A stretch of DNA of 64,000 nt from [Bacillus] enclensis (GTDB taxonomy: Bacteria; Bacillota; Bacilli; Bacillales; Bacillaceae_B). Position numbers and translations under genes: made by a program. A model generated the notes under the pieces. That model saw nothing but the letters and a program-made list of their open reading frames with translations, was not told where the DNA came from and did no database searches. Below are positions 8,235-17,066 of the stretch, piece by piece. The stretch's first letter is position 1, and every line of letters begins with the position of its first letter. The stretch lies in NCBI RefSeq assembly GCF_001456935.1, contig NZ_KQ758484.1:124001-188000 (forward strand), given 5' to 3'.

Positions 8235-9482
8235 CTATATCAAATAGAATCCCATCTGCCTTTTCGCCATATATTCTACCTTCCCGTCCAGAAGCGCCAC
8301 CGGCTCCTCCAGATAGATCGGCACCTCCTGCCCCCATTCAGGCACGAACTGACGGATATTGAATTCCATCGCATAGCATGTATTCGCGGTCAGCGGCAGG
8401 TCACCCTTTACCGGCACATCCCCCTGCTGATCATAGAGGCCGATCAGCGCACCCGCCTCGTGGCAGTGCGGACCGACCGGATGGCAATAGATCATCGCGT
8501 CGATCTGTTCCTTTTTCGCGGCCGCCATCGCCGTACGGAATACTTCATTCCCCGTTTTCCCTTCCTTCATGTGGAAGCTCAGGATGTCTTCCATCCGAAG
8601 GGCCGTGAAGAACGCAGACTGTAGCCCTTCCGGTGCCTCCGTTTCCCCCGGTTTCAGCACATAGGCAAGCTGCTGCGTATCGGTGGCCAGTCCCAGGTAA
8701 AGGATCCCGAAATCCAAATGGACGATATCGCCATGGCGGATGATCTCCCCCTCGATCCGGTCCATCTCGGATCCCTTCCGCTGCAAGTCGACAGTCGGGT
8801 AAAAAGAAGTCTGGAGCCCGAGATCCAGCACCCGCTGGCGGATCCAGTCCACCACATCCTCCGTCGTCGTGATCCCAGGATGGATGACCCTTGCAGACAA
8901 TGCCTCCTCCGCAATCCCCCTCGCCAGTTCAGCAATCGCAGGATACGCCATCATTTCCTTACCGCTCCTCACCGACAGCCAGTCGACGATAAGAGGCTGC
9001 GCACTCACAAACCGGTCTCTGTATTCACTCAAGACCATCTGCAGATGTTCATAGTGGGTATGACTCAGTCCGTCCCCGGCAGCAAAGGAGTGCGACACAT
9101 TCAACCCGATTCTTTCCGGTTCGCACATCTCCACCGTGTTCTTCAGGCATTCCCACTGATCCCCTTCCGCCCTGTTCCAGATCCTTTCATAAAAAGGCTC
9201 AAAGCTGGGATTCGGGTGGATCGCGCCTCGCTTCAACTGGCCGGCCTCATCCAGCCAGAAGACCAATATCGTCAGTCTCCTCGAGCTGTCGATCGCAGCA
9301 GGATACAGCGTCTTCAGGACCGGATCTTCATGATACTCCCGTCCGGTCACAATCCACATATCAAGCTCATGCTTCTTCATCAAAGCCGGCAAGAGTGTAT
9401 TCAAGCGGTGGAACAGCCAGCGGTTCCCGACTTCCTCCCTCTTCTTCAGCGGCATAATCAAAGACAGCGATTCATTCTTCAT
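8235..9482 (-). CDS. M24-family metallopeptidase (Xaa-Pro aminopeptidase-like)
   Basis: A 415-residue protein with an N-terminal creatinase-type domain and a C-terminal pita-bread domain (from about residue 160). Candidate metal ligands are visible in VHLDFGILY and ATDTQ (two Asp), IYCHPVGPHCHEAG (His), and AMEFNI and IYLEEPV (two Glu). The motif sequences differ from textbook prolidase, so substrate preference is uncertain. The ATG at 9482 follows GGAGGAG with 7 bp spacing; a longer frame to 9539 lacks a ribosome-binding site. Confidence 0.85.
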   Translation of the reverse strand: MKNESLSLIMPLKKREEVGNRWLFHRLNTLLPALMKKHELDMWIVTGREYHEDPVLKTLYPAAIDSSRRLTILVFWLDEAGQLKRGAIHPNPSFEPFYERIWNRAEGDQWECLKNTVEMCEPERIGLNVSHSFAAGDGLSHTHYEHLQMVLSEYRDRFVSAQPLIVDWLSVRSGKEMMAYPAIAELARGIAEEALSARVIHPGITTTEDVVDWIRQRVLDLGLQTSFYPTVDLQRKGSEMDRIEGEIIRHGDIVHLDFGILYLGLATDTQQLAYVLKPGETEAPEGLQSAFFTALRMEDILSFHMKEGKTGNEVFRTAMAAAKKEQIDAMIYCHPVGPHCHEAGALIGLYDQQGDVPVKGDLPLTANTCYAMEFNIRQFVPEWGQEVPIYLEEPVALLDGKVEYMAKRQMGFYLI

Positions 9483-9637
9483 GGTCCATCTCCTCCACGT
9501 ATCTCTCTTTCTATTTATCCTTCGACAAAGTCCGGCCATTTCCTTTTAAAAGAAAACTTCCCCCGGGTCCGGTCCGTCTAATCGTATGGAGGAAAATAAA
9601 CCTTTATCCCGAACAACAGACATATGGGGGAATCCAA

Positions 9638-9829
9638 ATGAAAAAGTTCATCAAACCATTTTTAGCGCTGGAATGGATCACGATCTTGGGAGCCTCGTCC
9701 GCTGCCTATATCAAGTGGGATTTTCCGCTGGCAGTCTGCATAGGTATTGTAGTACTGGCCGCCTTTTTGACGCTGTTTTTCTCGAAGATGCATGAAATGA
9801 AAGAAGAAGAAATGAATGATGGAAAATAG
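9638..9829 (+). CDS. Small two-helix membrane protein, unknown function
   Basis: A 63-residue protein with two predicted helices (about residues 8-26 and 29-48) and a charged tail ending EMKEEEMNDGK. GGGGGA precedes the ATG. It is followed closely by another mini-gene (9856-9951). No family recognised. Confidence 0.65.
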   Translation: MKKFIKPFLALEWITILGASSAAYIKWDFPLAVCIGIVVLAAFLTLFFSKMHEMKEEEMNDGK

Positions 9830-9855
9830 CGCTTCCTGAAATGGAGGTTGATAAA

Positions 9856-9951
9856 ATGGACATGATCATTGATCTGCTCCTTGAGGTGGGGGTCGTCTTC
9901 TTACTATTGATATCGTTTTTGATTTTTACGATTTTGAATAACAAGAAATAA
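9856..9951 (+). CDS. 31-residue single-helix membrane peptide
   Basis: ATGGAGG lies 8 bp before an ATG that opens 31 codons: MDMIIDLLLEVGVVFLLL, then a Phe/Ile-rich stretch and a terminal NNKK. One transmembrane helix with a basic C-terminus. It sits 26 bp after a small membrane-protein gene, suggesting a two-gene unit. Coding status rests on the ribosome-binding site and composition only. Confidence 0.5.
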   Translation: MDMIIDLLLEVGVVFLLLISFLIFTILNNKK

Positions 9952-10009
9952 GGCTTTGAAAAAACAATAAAACTACAAGCTTCAGATCCCCAATTTATGT
10001 GTAGTCCAT

Positions 10010-10150
10010 TTATGCCGCTCATGATTTCCGTGCAAGACTTCGCTTTCCGCGGGCGGTTGGTGAGCCTCCTCGGCTTCGCCTGCGGGGTCTCACCTAACAC
10101 GCTTTTCCCGCAGGAGTCTTCGTCTTGCACTCCAATCAACCGCTGGAACA
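10010..10150. repeat. Nested-palindrome intergenic element of the Bacillaceae type
   Basis: Outer arms GTGCAAGAC (10030-10038) and GTCTTGCAC (10122-10130) enclose CGCTTTCCGCGGG...CCCGCAGGAGTCT and an inner stem GGTGAGCCTCCTCGGC with its imperfect complement ending GGGGTCTCACC. I recognise this core as a dispersed repeat seen in many Bacillus-group genomes, though not under a formal name. It has no coding potential. Confidence 0.7.
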
Positions 10151-10182
10151 AGCTGGATACTGAGCTCACAGTAAAACAAAAC

Positions 10183-10232
10183 CAAAAAATCCCAAACCTA
10201 TTTGACCTTAAAATGCAAATAAGTTTGGGTTT
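10183..10232 (-). terminator. Terminator of the LysE-type exporter gene
   Basis: CCCAAACYTATTTG and its complement pair across a 12-base loop, followed on the minus strand by ATTTTTTGG. Confidence 0.75.
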
Positions 10233-10268
10233 CCCTTAGACTGAGTCATTCTTGTCAACCTCATATCT

Positions 10269-10883
10269 TTATCTTTTTTCAAAAGCCAGTTTCAATCCAA
10301 AGCCGATCAGGACGACGCCTGTCGCTCTTTCCATCCAGCTCTGTACGCTCGGCGTCATGAGCCAGCTGCGCAGGTAGTTGATGAAGAAGACGTAGACAAA
10401 GAACCAGCCGATCGAAAGCAGGCTGTAGACCACTCCCATCAGCACAAGCTGCCCGGCTGCCTGGGATTGTCCGGTTACAAACTGGGGCAGGAATGTCAGG
10501 AAGAAGACGGCCACTTTCGGATTGAATACATTGGTAAACAGCCCTTGCTTGAACGCAGACCGTTTCACCGCAGGCATCGTGTCTTCCATTTCAGCAGCTG
10601 TCTCTTTCTTCTTCACAAAAGAACTCACACCAAGATAGATCAGATAGACGGCCCCGACATACTTGACGACTTCAAAGGCAGCCGCCGACTTCATCAGGAT
10701 GGCGGATAAGCCGAACGCAGCCGCAACCGTATGAACCAGGCAGCCGGACGCGATACCGAGGGCCATCTTGAAGCCATCGCCCTTTCCGTCGGAAATCGTC
10801 CGTTTCGTCAGCAGGGCCGTATCGATCCCCGGACTCATCACGACAAACAATGAAAGCAAGAGAAACGTAAGAAAATCATTCAT
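10269..10883 (-). CDS. LysE/RhtB-family amino-acid exporter
   Basis: A 204-residue, six-helix membrane protein with the family signature SPGIDTALLTKRTISDGKGD near residue 20 and NPKVAVFFLTFLPQF around residue 125. Such proteins export amino acids or homoserine-lactone-like molecules by proton exchange. The start at 10883 is chosen because it begins the family-like MNDFLTFLLL; a longer frame to 10979 has an atypical N-terminus. Substrate unknown. Confidence 0.88.
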   Translation of the reverse strand: MNDFLTFLLLSLFVVMSPGIDTALLTKRTISDGKGDGFKMALGIASGCLVHTVAAAFGLSAILMKSAAAFEVVKYVGAVYLIYLGVSSFVKKKETAAEMEDTMPAVKRSAFKQGLFTNVFNPKVAVFFLTFLPQFVTGQSQAAGQLVLMGVVYSLLSIGWFFVYVFFINYLRSWLMTPSVQSWMERATGVVLIGFGLKLAFEKR

Positions 10884-10970
10884 GACATCCCATACCCCCT
10901 GATAAAAAAGTACATTTATTTTAACACGGCCGGAACGTTGGTGATAATAAATTTTTAAAAAATTCAAATA

Positions 10971-11018
10971 AAAAAGCACCTCCCTAGGTACATGTCACGC
11001 ACGAAGGGAAAGGTGCTT
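10971..11018. terminator. Terminator of the VOC protein gene
   Basis: AAGCACCT and its complement AGGTGCTT close a long loop containing a second pairing of CCCT with AGGG. A T tract follows on the minus strand. Confidence 0.7.
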
Positions 11019-11030
11019 CTCATCATTTAC

Positions 11031-11426
11031 TTATTTCGCATTCTCATCCGGCTGATGGACCCCGAAAATATTCCCTTCCGGATCGGTGTAATAACCCTGC
11101 CAGGCCATGCCGGGAAGCGCATGTTTAGGAAGGGCCACCTTACCGCCGAGCTCAAGGATCTTCTTCTCTGCTGCATCATAATCCTCTACACCCATCGTAC
11201 AGGAATACCCGTTCAGAGGCTGATTTGCCTCAGGGCGCGGTCCCTGACGTTTCATGATTGCTCCATTGATTCCGGGCACACTCTCATCACCCGTCACCGC
11301 CCCGAAATAAGGCATCCCCGCATATTCACTCCAGTCCTCGAACTTCCAGCCGAAGACCTCTCCGTAAAATTCCTTCCCTTTTTCCACATCTTCTACATGA
11401 ATTTCAAAATGCACCATCCGTCCCAT
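11031..11426 (-). CDS. VOC-family (glyoxalase/dioxygenase-like) protein
   Basis: A 131-residue vicinal-oxygen-chelate protein. It begins MGRMVHFEIHVEDVEKGKEF with the paired beta-alpha-beta modules, and the second half carries KVALPKHALPGMAWQGYYTDPEGNIFG, typical of CDD27-type glyoxalase-like proteins. Catalytic metal ligands cannot be confirmed. The start at 11426 follows GGAGGGG. Confidence 0.85.
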   Translation of the reverse strand: MGRMVHFEIHVEDVEKGKEFYGEVFGWKFEDWSEYAGMPYFGAVTGDESVPGINGAIMKRQGPRPEANQPLNGYSCTMGVEDYDAAEKKILELGGKVALPKHALPGMAWQGYYTDPEGNIFGVHQPDENAK

Positions 11427-11667
11427 AGTTTCCCCTCCGTCAATCAATAATTTCATAATTCTGATAAATCCAGTTTACCTCTTTATAGTAAACGATTTTG
11501 TACATGCTGTACAATGGTAGATTGGAAGCTTTTCCTAGAATGGAATCCCTCCTGACAACCTTGTTGTCTACCTGTAGATAGAGACCAACTTTCATAATCC
11601 TGAATCTTTTCACTCCCATCAAACGTATCTATAGTAGCTGTAAAATATACAGAGTGAGGTGTTGACC

Positions 11668-11772
11668 ATGTTTTTCAGGATCTTTCATAAATCTAACCGC
11701 TTCACAAAAATCGCGCTATTGACTGTTACTGTACTTCTGCTCCTTGGCGGGGTATCTTTACTCCTGCTTTAG
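11668..11772 (+). CDS. 34-residue hydrophobic peptide
   Basis: ATG at 11668 preceded by GAGGTG, then a basic N-terminus (FFRIFHKSNRFTK) and a Leu-rich helix ending GGVSLLLL. It would be a single-pass membrane peptide. It lies 62 bp before a GNAT gene. No homologue is recognised; it could be a chance reading frame. Confidence 0.4.
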   Translation: MFFRIFHKSNRFTKIALLTVTVLLLLGGVSLLLL

Positions 11773-11834
11773 GTGTACAGCCGCTGAATCGGGATTTTCA
11801 AGAAATTATGTACTATCAAGGAGGAAAACTGAAT

Positions 11835-12296
11835 ATGGTGACTTTACAAAAGATGAACACAGATGAATTCCAGAGATATCTGGATACTGCAGCCGCTGAC
11901 TATGCGAAGGAAAAAGTCTCGGCGGGAAACTGGGAGGAAGAAGAATCCCTGCAAAAAGCGAAAGATGAATTCAGTAATCTTCTCCCGGATGGCGAGAATT
12001 CCGAAAACAACTACTTATTCACGATATTGAACGAAAAAAATGAAGGGGCAGGAATCATATGGCTTGCCAGACAATCCCCTGAGAAAGGCTTTATCTATGA
12101 TATCCGGATCAAAGATGAGTACCAGGGAAAAGGCTATGGCAAAGAAACCATGAAAGCAATAGAAGAAAAAGCGAAACAACTCGGAATGAACAAAATAGGC
12201 CTGCACGTCTTCGGACATAACAAGATTGCCCGGGGCTTATATGAAAAGATCGGCTACAAGACCACCAACGTGGTGATGGAGAAGGAAGTCCTCTGA
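11835..12296 (+). CDS. GNAT-family N-acetyltransferase
   Basis: A 153-residue acetyl-CoA-dependent acetyltransferase. The acetyl-CoA-binding motif is visible as QGKGYGKETMKAIEEKA at about residues 99-115, followed by the C-terminal GLYEKIGYKTTNVVMEKEV. AAGGAGGA lies 9 bp before the ATG at 11835. Substrate unknown. Confidence 0.88.
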   Translation: MVTLQKMNTDEFQRYLDTAAADYAKEKVSAGNWEEEESLQKAKDEFSNLLPDGENSENNYLFTILNEKNEGAGIIWLARQSPEKGFIYDIRIKDEYQGKGYGKETMKAIEEKAKQLGMNKIGLHVFGHNKIARGLYEKIGYKTTNVVMEKEVL

Positions 12297-12309
12297 CTTC
12301 TATCTAAAA

Positions 12310-12345
12310 AAAGAACCTTTGCCTTCCAACCCGGCAAAGGTTCTT
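12310..12345. terminator. Bidirectional terminator between the GNAT gene and lysA
   Basis: AAAGAACCTTTGCC pairs with GGCAAAGGTTCTTT across a 9-base loop, flanked by A and T tracts. It serves the convergent genes on both sides. Confidence 0.88.
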
Positions 12346-12350
12346 TCTGT

Positions 12351-13637
12351 TTAACGGTCAAGTCTCACGAGATCTGCATACGTTTCCCGTTCGATCACCA
12401 CGCGCGACTCCCCGTCTTTCACAAACACTACGGCCGGACGCGGGATCCGGTTATAGTTGTTAGCCATCGAATATCCGTAGGCACCGGTACTGAACACAGC
12501 AAGGGTGTCTCCGAAGTTGACCGGCGGCAGCTTCAGATCCCAGATGAGCATGTCCCCTGACTCACAGCACTTCCCGGCAATGCTGACAAGCTCCGTGCAT
12601 TCCTCATTCGGACGGTTTGCCAGCACCGCATGATATTTCGCCCCGTAAAGAGCCGGACGAAGATTATCGGTCATCCCTCCGTCTACCGACACATACGTGC
12701 GCACATCCGGGATGATTTTCTTGGATCCGACTTTATAGAGTGTCGTGCCTGCCTCGGCGACGATGCTGCGTCCGGGTTCCACCCATACTTCCGGCAGCGG
12801 ATACCCGTTCTCTCCGAAGCTTTCCTTCACGCAGTCCGTGATCGCTTTTACATATTCGGAAATCGGAAGCGGCTTATCTTCTTCCGTATAACGCACCCCG
12901 AAGCCTCCCCCGATATTCAAAACCGGCAGCGTGACTTCGCATTCCAGCCTCACACTTTGAAGGAAATCGGACAGCACGGTGATCGCCTGCTGGAATCCGT
13001 CAAGTTCAAATATCTGCGACCCGATATGCGAGTGGATCCCTAGCACATTGTAATGCGGCTTGCAAAGGGCGATCTGCATTGCGCGGTCGGCCTGTCCGGT
13101 CGAAATGCCAAACCCGAACTTCGAATCGTCCTGCCCCGTCATGATGTAGTCATGCGTATGGGCCTCAACTCCCGGCGTCACGCGGAGCAGGATATTCACC
13201 TGCTGCTCCCGCTCTTTCGCCAGCTCATGCAGAAGCTCAAGCTCAAGGAAGCTATCGACCACAAAGCAGCCGATCCCTGCTTCAAGCGCCATCACGAGTT
13301 CTTCCTCAGATTTATTGTTTCCGTGAAAATGAATCCGTCCAGCCGGGAATCCTGCTTCGAGAGCCGTATACAGTTCCCCGCCGGACACGACATCCAGCGA
13401 CAGATTCTCCTCTTCCGCAAGGCGCACCATTTCCTTGCACATAAACGCCTTGCTCGCATACGCCACCTGGAACTCAAGCCCGCTCTCGATGAACGACTCG
13501 CGGAACGCGCGTGCATTGCGGCGGATCATGTCCTCATCATAGACCATCAGCGGCGTACCGTAAGCTGCCGTCAGTTCGCCTGTGCTCACTCCGCCGATCT
13601 CCAATTGTCCCTGTACATTCGTTGTCATTGCTGTCAT
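12351..13637 (-). CDS. lysA: Diaminopimelate decarboxylase
   Basis: Catalyses the last step of lysine synthesis, meso-diaminopimelate to lysine and CO2, using PLP. The PLP lysine is in VAYASKAFMCKEM near residue 55; HSHIGSQIFE and GGGFGVRY are phosphate- and cofactor-binding motifs; GKCCESGD holds the dimer-site cysteine. The 428-residue length is typical. The ATG at 13637 follows AGGAGGAG with 7 bp spacing. An L-box riboswitch and attenuator precede it, so it is shut off by lysine. Confidence 0.97.
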   Translation of the reverse strand: MTAMTTNVQGQLEIGGVSTGELTAAYGTPLMVYDEDMIRRNARAFRESFIESGLEFQVAYASKAFMCKEMVRLAEEENLSLDVVSGGELYTALEAGFPAGRIHFHGNNKSEEELVMALEAGIGCFVVDSFLELELLHELAKEREQQVNILLRVTPGVEAHTHDYIMTGQDDSKFGFGISTGQADRAMQIALCKPHYNVLGIHSHIGSQIFELDGFQQAITVLSDFLQSVRLECEVTLPVLNIGGGFGVRYTEEDKPLPISEYVKAITDCVKESFGENGYPLPEVWVEPGRSIVAEAGTTLYKVGSKKIIPDVRTYVSVDGGMTDNLRPALYGAKYHAVLANRPNEECTELVSIAGKCCESGDMLIWDLKLPPVNFGDTLAVFSTGAYGYSMANNYNRIPRPAVVFVKDGESRVVIERETYADLVRLDR

Positions 13638-13680
13638 CTTGAATCTCCTCCTGAAACCCCTCCGAAAAAAACTACACAAA

Positions 13681-13711
13681 AAAACCGTATGAAGCGATGC
13701 TCATACGGTTT
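13681..13711 (-). terminator. Riboswitch-controlled attenuator of lysA
   Basis: AAACCGTATGA and its complement with an 8-base loop, followed by TTTTTTTGTG on the minus strand, lie between the lysine aptamer and the lysA ribosome-binding site. Confidence 0.88.
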
Positions 13712-13755
13712 CCTGATCAAAACGAAGAACGTTCTGAAGAATTCTGTATTAACAT

Positions 13756-13930
13756 CTCTTCAATAGTTCTCCACAACGTGACCATTGTGACAGTCTGACA
13801 CTTGTTCAATGCCAGCCCAACAGGAAACCGATTGGCTGTTTCCCGTTTCGGCGATCTGCCTTTCACTTTCCGTCCCGGGATCCATCATCCTCAGGAAAGC
13901 TACTCCTCATTCTCGCGCCTCTATTATCAG
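13756..13930 (-). promoter_or_regulatory. Lysine (L-box) riboswitch
   Basis: On the minus strand the conserved aptamer blocks appear in order: AGAGGCGCGA, GGAGTAGC, GAGGATGATGG, AAAGTGAAAGGCAGATCGCC, GAAACGGGAAACAGCC, TTGGGCTGGCA and ACTGTCACAATGG. These match the L-box consensus (GAGGUGCGA, AGUA, GCCGAA, GGCUG, ACUGUCA). With the downstream hairpin at 13681-13711 it would stop lysA transcription when lysine is abundant. Confidence 0.93.
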
Positions 13931-14141
13931 AGAGTAAGTTATTAGTTTGTACAGCAACTATACCACCGCCGCGGAAAAATTGTCAATCAATTTCATCTAT
14001 TCGGGCCGCGGCCGTTTTCTTTTGGGGATCGAGAAGAAAGTTGTCCTTTTTTATAAAAATATTGCCTTCTTACATATAAAGTGTTCCATTTATTATCCTA
14101 ACCTTATCCTTTTACCGGGCTATACTCTGCTCTACCCTGGA

Positions 14142-14270
14142 ATTGTGCCTCTCAGATAGATTATTCTGCCCTTCAGAGGGATTTTTGTACCTTTCAATTA
14201 CATAATTCTACCCTTCATCGGATTATTGTACCTTATAAAAAAATAATTGTGCCCTTCATGTCGAATTTCC
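14142..14270 (+). repeat. Short-unit array 1a (six units, period 20-21 bp)
   Basis: Cores TTGTGCC, TTCTGCC, TTGTACC, TTCTACC, TTGTACC, TTGTGCC start at intervals of 21, 21, 21, 20 and 21 bp, mostly followed by TTCA. It closes with TGTCGAATTTCC (14259-14270). Confidence 0.85.
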
Positions 14271-14436
14271 TCTATTCGCGAAGCAGAGGCGTATTTTCTT
14301 TTATGATTGAGAAGAACGCAGTCCTTTCTATTAAAAACAATGTCTTTTCTCATATTTATTATGCCCTTCATCATTATAACCGCTTCCATCATTATAACCG
14401 CTTCTTTTCCCTAACCATTTCCTGCCTCTTACCGAA

Positions 14437-14564
14437 ATTGTGCCTCTCAAATAACTTATTCTACCCTTCAAATATTATTTGTACCTTTCAAAAACATAAT
14501 TCTACCCCTCATTTCATCATTGCACCTTATAAAAAAATAATTGCGCCCTTCATGTCAAATTTCC
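14437..14564 (+). repeat. Short-unit array 1b (six units, period 20-21 bp)
   Basis: Cores TTGTGCC, TTCTACC, TTGTACC, TTCTACC, TTGCACC, TTGCGCC at intervals of 21, 20, 21, 20 and 21 bp, closing with TGTCAAATTTCC (14553-14564). It is the paralogue of array 1a. Confidence 0.85.
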
Positions 14565-14722
14565 TATACAAACGAAAGCTTTCCCATGATTCAATCATCC
14601 AGAATGGGGTAAACTATCCTCGTTGCTTATTTTATAAAAGCATCCGCTACAAGGGAGAAGAACCCATAACATCCATTCACGACACCAAACTGCATTTTTT
14701 GCAAAATAAACGATCTTCTTCC

Positions 14723-14776
14723 TTGACTTTTTCACCTGCATATATAATAATAAATATCGAATTAGAATTATTATAA
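14723..14776 (+). promoter_or_regulatory. ahpCF promoter with PerR box
   Basis: TTGACT at 14723-14728 and an AT-rich -10 region (TATAATAAT from 14743) precede TTAGAATTATTATAA (14762-14776), which matches the PerR consensus TTATAATNATTATAA at all but one position. PerR repression lifted by peroxide is the known control of ahpCF in Bacillus. Confidence 0.85.
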
Positions 14777-14830
14777 AGTATTAATAATTCTCAATCACAT
14801 CACTACAATCATTTAGGAGGAATTTACACT

Positions 14831-15394
14831 ATGTCTTTAATCGGAACAGAAGTAAAACCATTCAAAGCAGAAGCATTCAAAGATGGTGAATTCATCACTG
14901 TCACTGACGAAAGCCTGAAAGGTCAATGGAGCATTTTCTGCTTCTACCCTGCAGACTTCACATTTGTATGCCCTACAGAACTTGAAGACCTTCAAAATAA
15001 CTACGAGGCTCTTAAAGCCCTTGGCGTAGAAGTATATTCCGTTTCTACAGATACACATTTCACACACAAAGGCTGGCATGACAGCTCTGAAAAAATCGGT
15101 AAAATCAAATACGCGATGATCGGGGATCCATCTCAAACAGTATCCCGCAACTTCGAAGTATTGAACGAAGAAGACGGTCTTGCTGACCGCGGAACATTCA
15201 TCATCGATCCTGATGGTGTCATCCAAACAGTTGAAATCAATGCTGGCGGCATCGGCCGTGATGCAGATATCCTAATCAGCAAAATCAAGGCGGCACAATA
15301 CGTGCGCAACAACCCAGGCGAAGTTTGCCCGGCTAAATGGCAGGAAGGTTCTGAAACACTTAAGCCAAGCCTTGACCTAGTTGGTAAATTATAA
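14831..15394 (+). CDS. ahpC: Alkyl hydroperoxide reductase, peroxiredoxin subunit
   Basis: A 2-Cys peroxiredoxin that reduces H2O2 and organic hydroperoxides. The peroxidatic Cys47 lies in DFTFVCPTE and the resolving Cys166 in GEVCPAKW. Length of 187 is standard. TAGGAGGA precedes the ATG and ahpF follows after 15 bp, so the pair forms the usual operon. Confidence 0.98.
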   Translation: MSLIGTEVKPFKAEAFKDGEFITVTDESLKGQWSIFCFYPADFTFVCPTELEDLQNNYEALKALGVEVYSVSTDTHFTHKGWHDSSEKIGKIKYAMIGDPSQTVSRNFEVLNEEDGLADRGTFIIDPDGVIQTVEINAGGIGRDADILISKIKAAQYVRNNPGEVCPAKWQEGSETLKPSLDLVGKL

Positions 15395-15409
15395 GGAGTG
15401 CAGTAAATC

Positions 15410-16939
15410 ATGCTCGAAGCAGATATTAAAGCACAATTGGAACAGTACCTCCAGATGCTTGAGGGCGACATCGTCCTGAAGGTATCTGCAGGTGATGACG
15501 ACACATCTAAGGACACGGTGGCTCTCGTTGAAGAGATTGCTTCCATGTCCCCAAAGATCACTGTCGAAAAAGCTGATCTTCCAAGAACACCAAGCTTCAG
15601 CGTGAATCGTGCCGGAGAGGAGGATACCGGGGTCCATTTCGCCGGTATCCCGCTCGGACATGAGTTCACTTCACTGGTGCTTGCCCTTCTTCAAGTCAGC
15701 GGCAGACCGCCGAAAGTTGACCAGAGTGTCATCGATCAGATCAAGAGCATCAAAGGCGAACATCACTTCGAAACGTATGTCAGCTTGAGCTGCCATAACT
15801 GTCCTGACGTTGTACAGGCCCTCAACATCATGAGTGTGCTCAATCCGAACATCACTCATACGATGATTGACGGTGCTGCATATAAAGAAGAGGTAGAATA
15901 CAAGAACATCATGGCCGTTCCATCCGTCTACCTGAACGCTGAATTCTTCAGCGGCGGACGCACGACCATTGAAGAAATCCTCGCGAAAATCGTTGAAGGC
16001 CCTGATGCCAGCGAGCTATCTGACAAGGACCCATACGACGTCCTTGTTGTCGGCGGCGGACCTGCCGGATCCAGTGCAGCAATCTATGCAGCACGTAAAG
16101 GAATCCGCACAGGGATCGTAGCTGAACGATTCGGCGGCCAGGTGCTTGATACGATGAGCATCGAGAACTTCATCAGCGTCAAGCAGACGGAAGGACCGAA
16201 GCTTGTCGCAAGCCTTGAAGAACACGTGAAGGACTACGGCATCGATGTCATGAACCTTCAGCGTGCCAAGCGCCTTGAAAAGAAAGACATGATCGAGCTT
16301 GAACTTGAAAACGGCGCAGTCCTTAAGAGTAAAAGCCTGATCATCTCGACAGGTGCCCGCTGGAGAAACATCGGCGTCCCTGGCGAACAGGAATTCAAGA
16401 ACAAAGGTGTGGCCTACTGCCCTCACTGTGACGGTCCATTATTCGAAGGCAAAGACGTAGCGGTCATCGGCGGCGGTAACTCCGGTGTCGAAGCAGCAAT
16501 CGACCTTGCCGGAATCGTCAACCACGTAACGGTTCTCGAGTTCAACTCGGAACTGAAAGCGGACGACGTCCTGCAAAAACGCCTTCACAGCCTTCCGAAT
16601 GTGACAGTCATCACGAACGCACAGACTCAGGAGATCACCGGAGCCGACAAGGTGAACGGAATCACCTACACCGATCGTGATACACATGAGGAACACCACA
16701 TCGAACTGCAAGGTGTCTTCGTCCAGATCGGTCTTGTACCAAACACCGACTGGCTCGACGAAACCATCGAACGTACACGCTTCGGTGAAATCGTCGTCGA
16801 CAAGCACGGCTCTACAAGTCTTCCTGGCGTATTCGCTGCCGGAGACTGCACAGACAGTGCCTACAACCAGATCATCATCTCAATGGGATCAGGAGCGACC
16901 GCAGCACTGGGCGCGTTCGACTACCTTATCCGTAATTGA
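15410..16939 (+). CDS. ahpF: Alkyl hydroperoxide reductase, NAD(P)H-dependent flavoprotein subunit
   Basis: Passes electrons from NAD(P)H through FAD and two disulfides to AhpC. An N-terminal tandem thioredoxin-like domain carries SCHNCPD (about residue 127-131); the FAD motif is [17 protein letters not shown] (about 212-228); the redox motif is YCPHCDGP (about 341); and the NAD motif is [15 protein letters not shown]. Length of 509 is standard. Confidence 0.98.
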   Translation: MLEADIKAQLEQYLQMLEGDIVLKVSAGDDDTSKDTVALVEEIASMSPKITVEKADLPRTPSFSVNRAGEEDTGVHFAGIPLGHEFTSLVLALLQVSGRPPKVDQSVIDQIKSIKGEHHFETYVSLSCHNCPDVVQALNIMSVLNPNITHTMIDGAAYKEEVEYKNIMAVPSVYLNAEFFSGGRTTIEEILAKIVEGPDASELSDKDPYDVLVVGGGPAGSSAAIYAARKGIRTGIVAERFGGQVLDTMSIENFISVKQTEGPKLVASLEEHVKDYGIDVMNLQRAKRLEKKDMIELELENGAVLKSKSLIISTGARWRNIGVPGEQEFKNKGVAYCPHCDGPLFEGKDVAVIGGGNSGVEAAIDLAGIVNHVTVLEFNSELKADDVLQKRLHSLPNVTVITNAQTQEITGADKVNGITYTDRDTHEEHHIELQGVFVQIGLVPNTDWLDETIERTRFGEIVVDKHGSTSLPGVFAAGDCTDSAYNQIIISMGSGATAALGAFDYLIRN

Positions 16940-16944
16940 TAGCA

Positions 16945-16983
16945 AAAGCCGCATCCTGATTGATTGCAGGATGCGGCTTTTTT
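16945..16983 (+). terminator. Terminator of ahpCF
   Basis: AAAGCCGCATCCTG pairs with CAGGATGCGGCTTT, followed by TTTTTT. Confidence 0.93.
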
Positions 16984-17030
16984 GGGTCCGGGCCGTGGTT
17001 TTCCGGCTGGGACGGGTGGTGAAACCGGGT

Positions 17031-17054
17031 CGCGGGGACAGGTTACCCGACCCA
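17031..17054 (+). repeat. Left copy of inverted repeat flanking the gene at 17067-17744
   Basis: CGCGGGGACAGGT followed by TACCC and GACCCA. Its inverted partner is at 17785-17808: 13 bp are perfect, and GACCCA is again shared after a mismatched spacer. Confidence 0.6.
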
Positions 17055-17066
17055 TTTTTCAAGTAC

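Larger units (their letters stand above)
13981..14564 (+). repeat. Tandem duplication of a ~280-bp intergenic element
   Basis: Two copies start at 13981 and 14259 with a TGTCRAAT-like motif followed by TTTCMTCTATTCG, then share GTTTTCTTTT, a GATYGAGAAGAA segment, GTCCTTT and a six-unit TTGTGCC-type array. Each copy ends where the next TGTC motif begins. The divergence is roughly a quarter of positions by eye. It fills most of the lysA-ahpC gap and has no convincing gene. Confidence 0.7.

Noticed and set aside
8718-9581. 287-residue + strand frame opposite the M24 peptidase
   Set aside because: It is the antisense shadow of a well-supported gene; His/Pro/Arg-rich and with no motif.
10010-10150. 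Nested palindrome as an insertion sequence end or attenuator
   Set aside because: No transposase, no target duplication and no downstream gene in the right position; it matches a known type of dispersed non-coding element in bacilli.
13053-13766. 237-residue + frame opposite lysA and its riboswitch
   Set aside because: Runs through the L-box terminator on the other strand; shadow of lysA.
14249-14776. 175-residue reading frame over array 1b and the ahpC promoter
   Set aside because: It runs through the phased repeat, the PerR box and the promoter, has no ribosome-binding site and a composition dictated by the repeats.
15133-15669. 178-residue minus frame across the ahpC-ahpF junction
   Set aside because: Antisense to two conserved genes and without ribosome-binding site.
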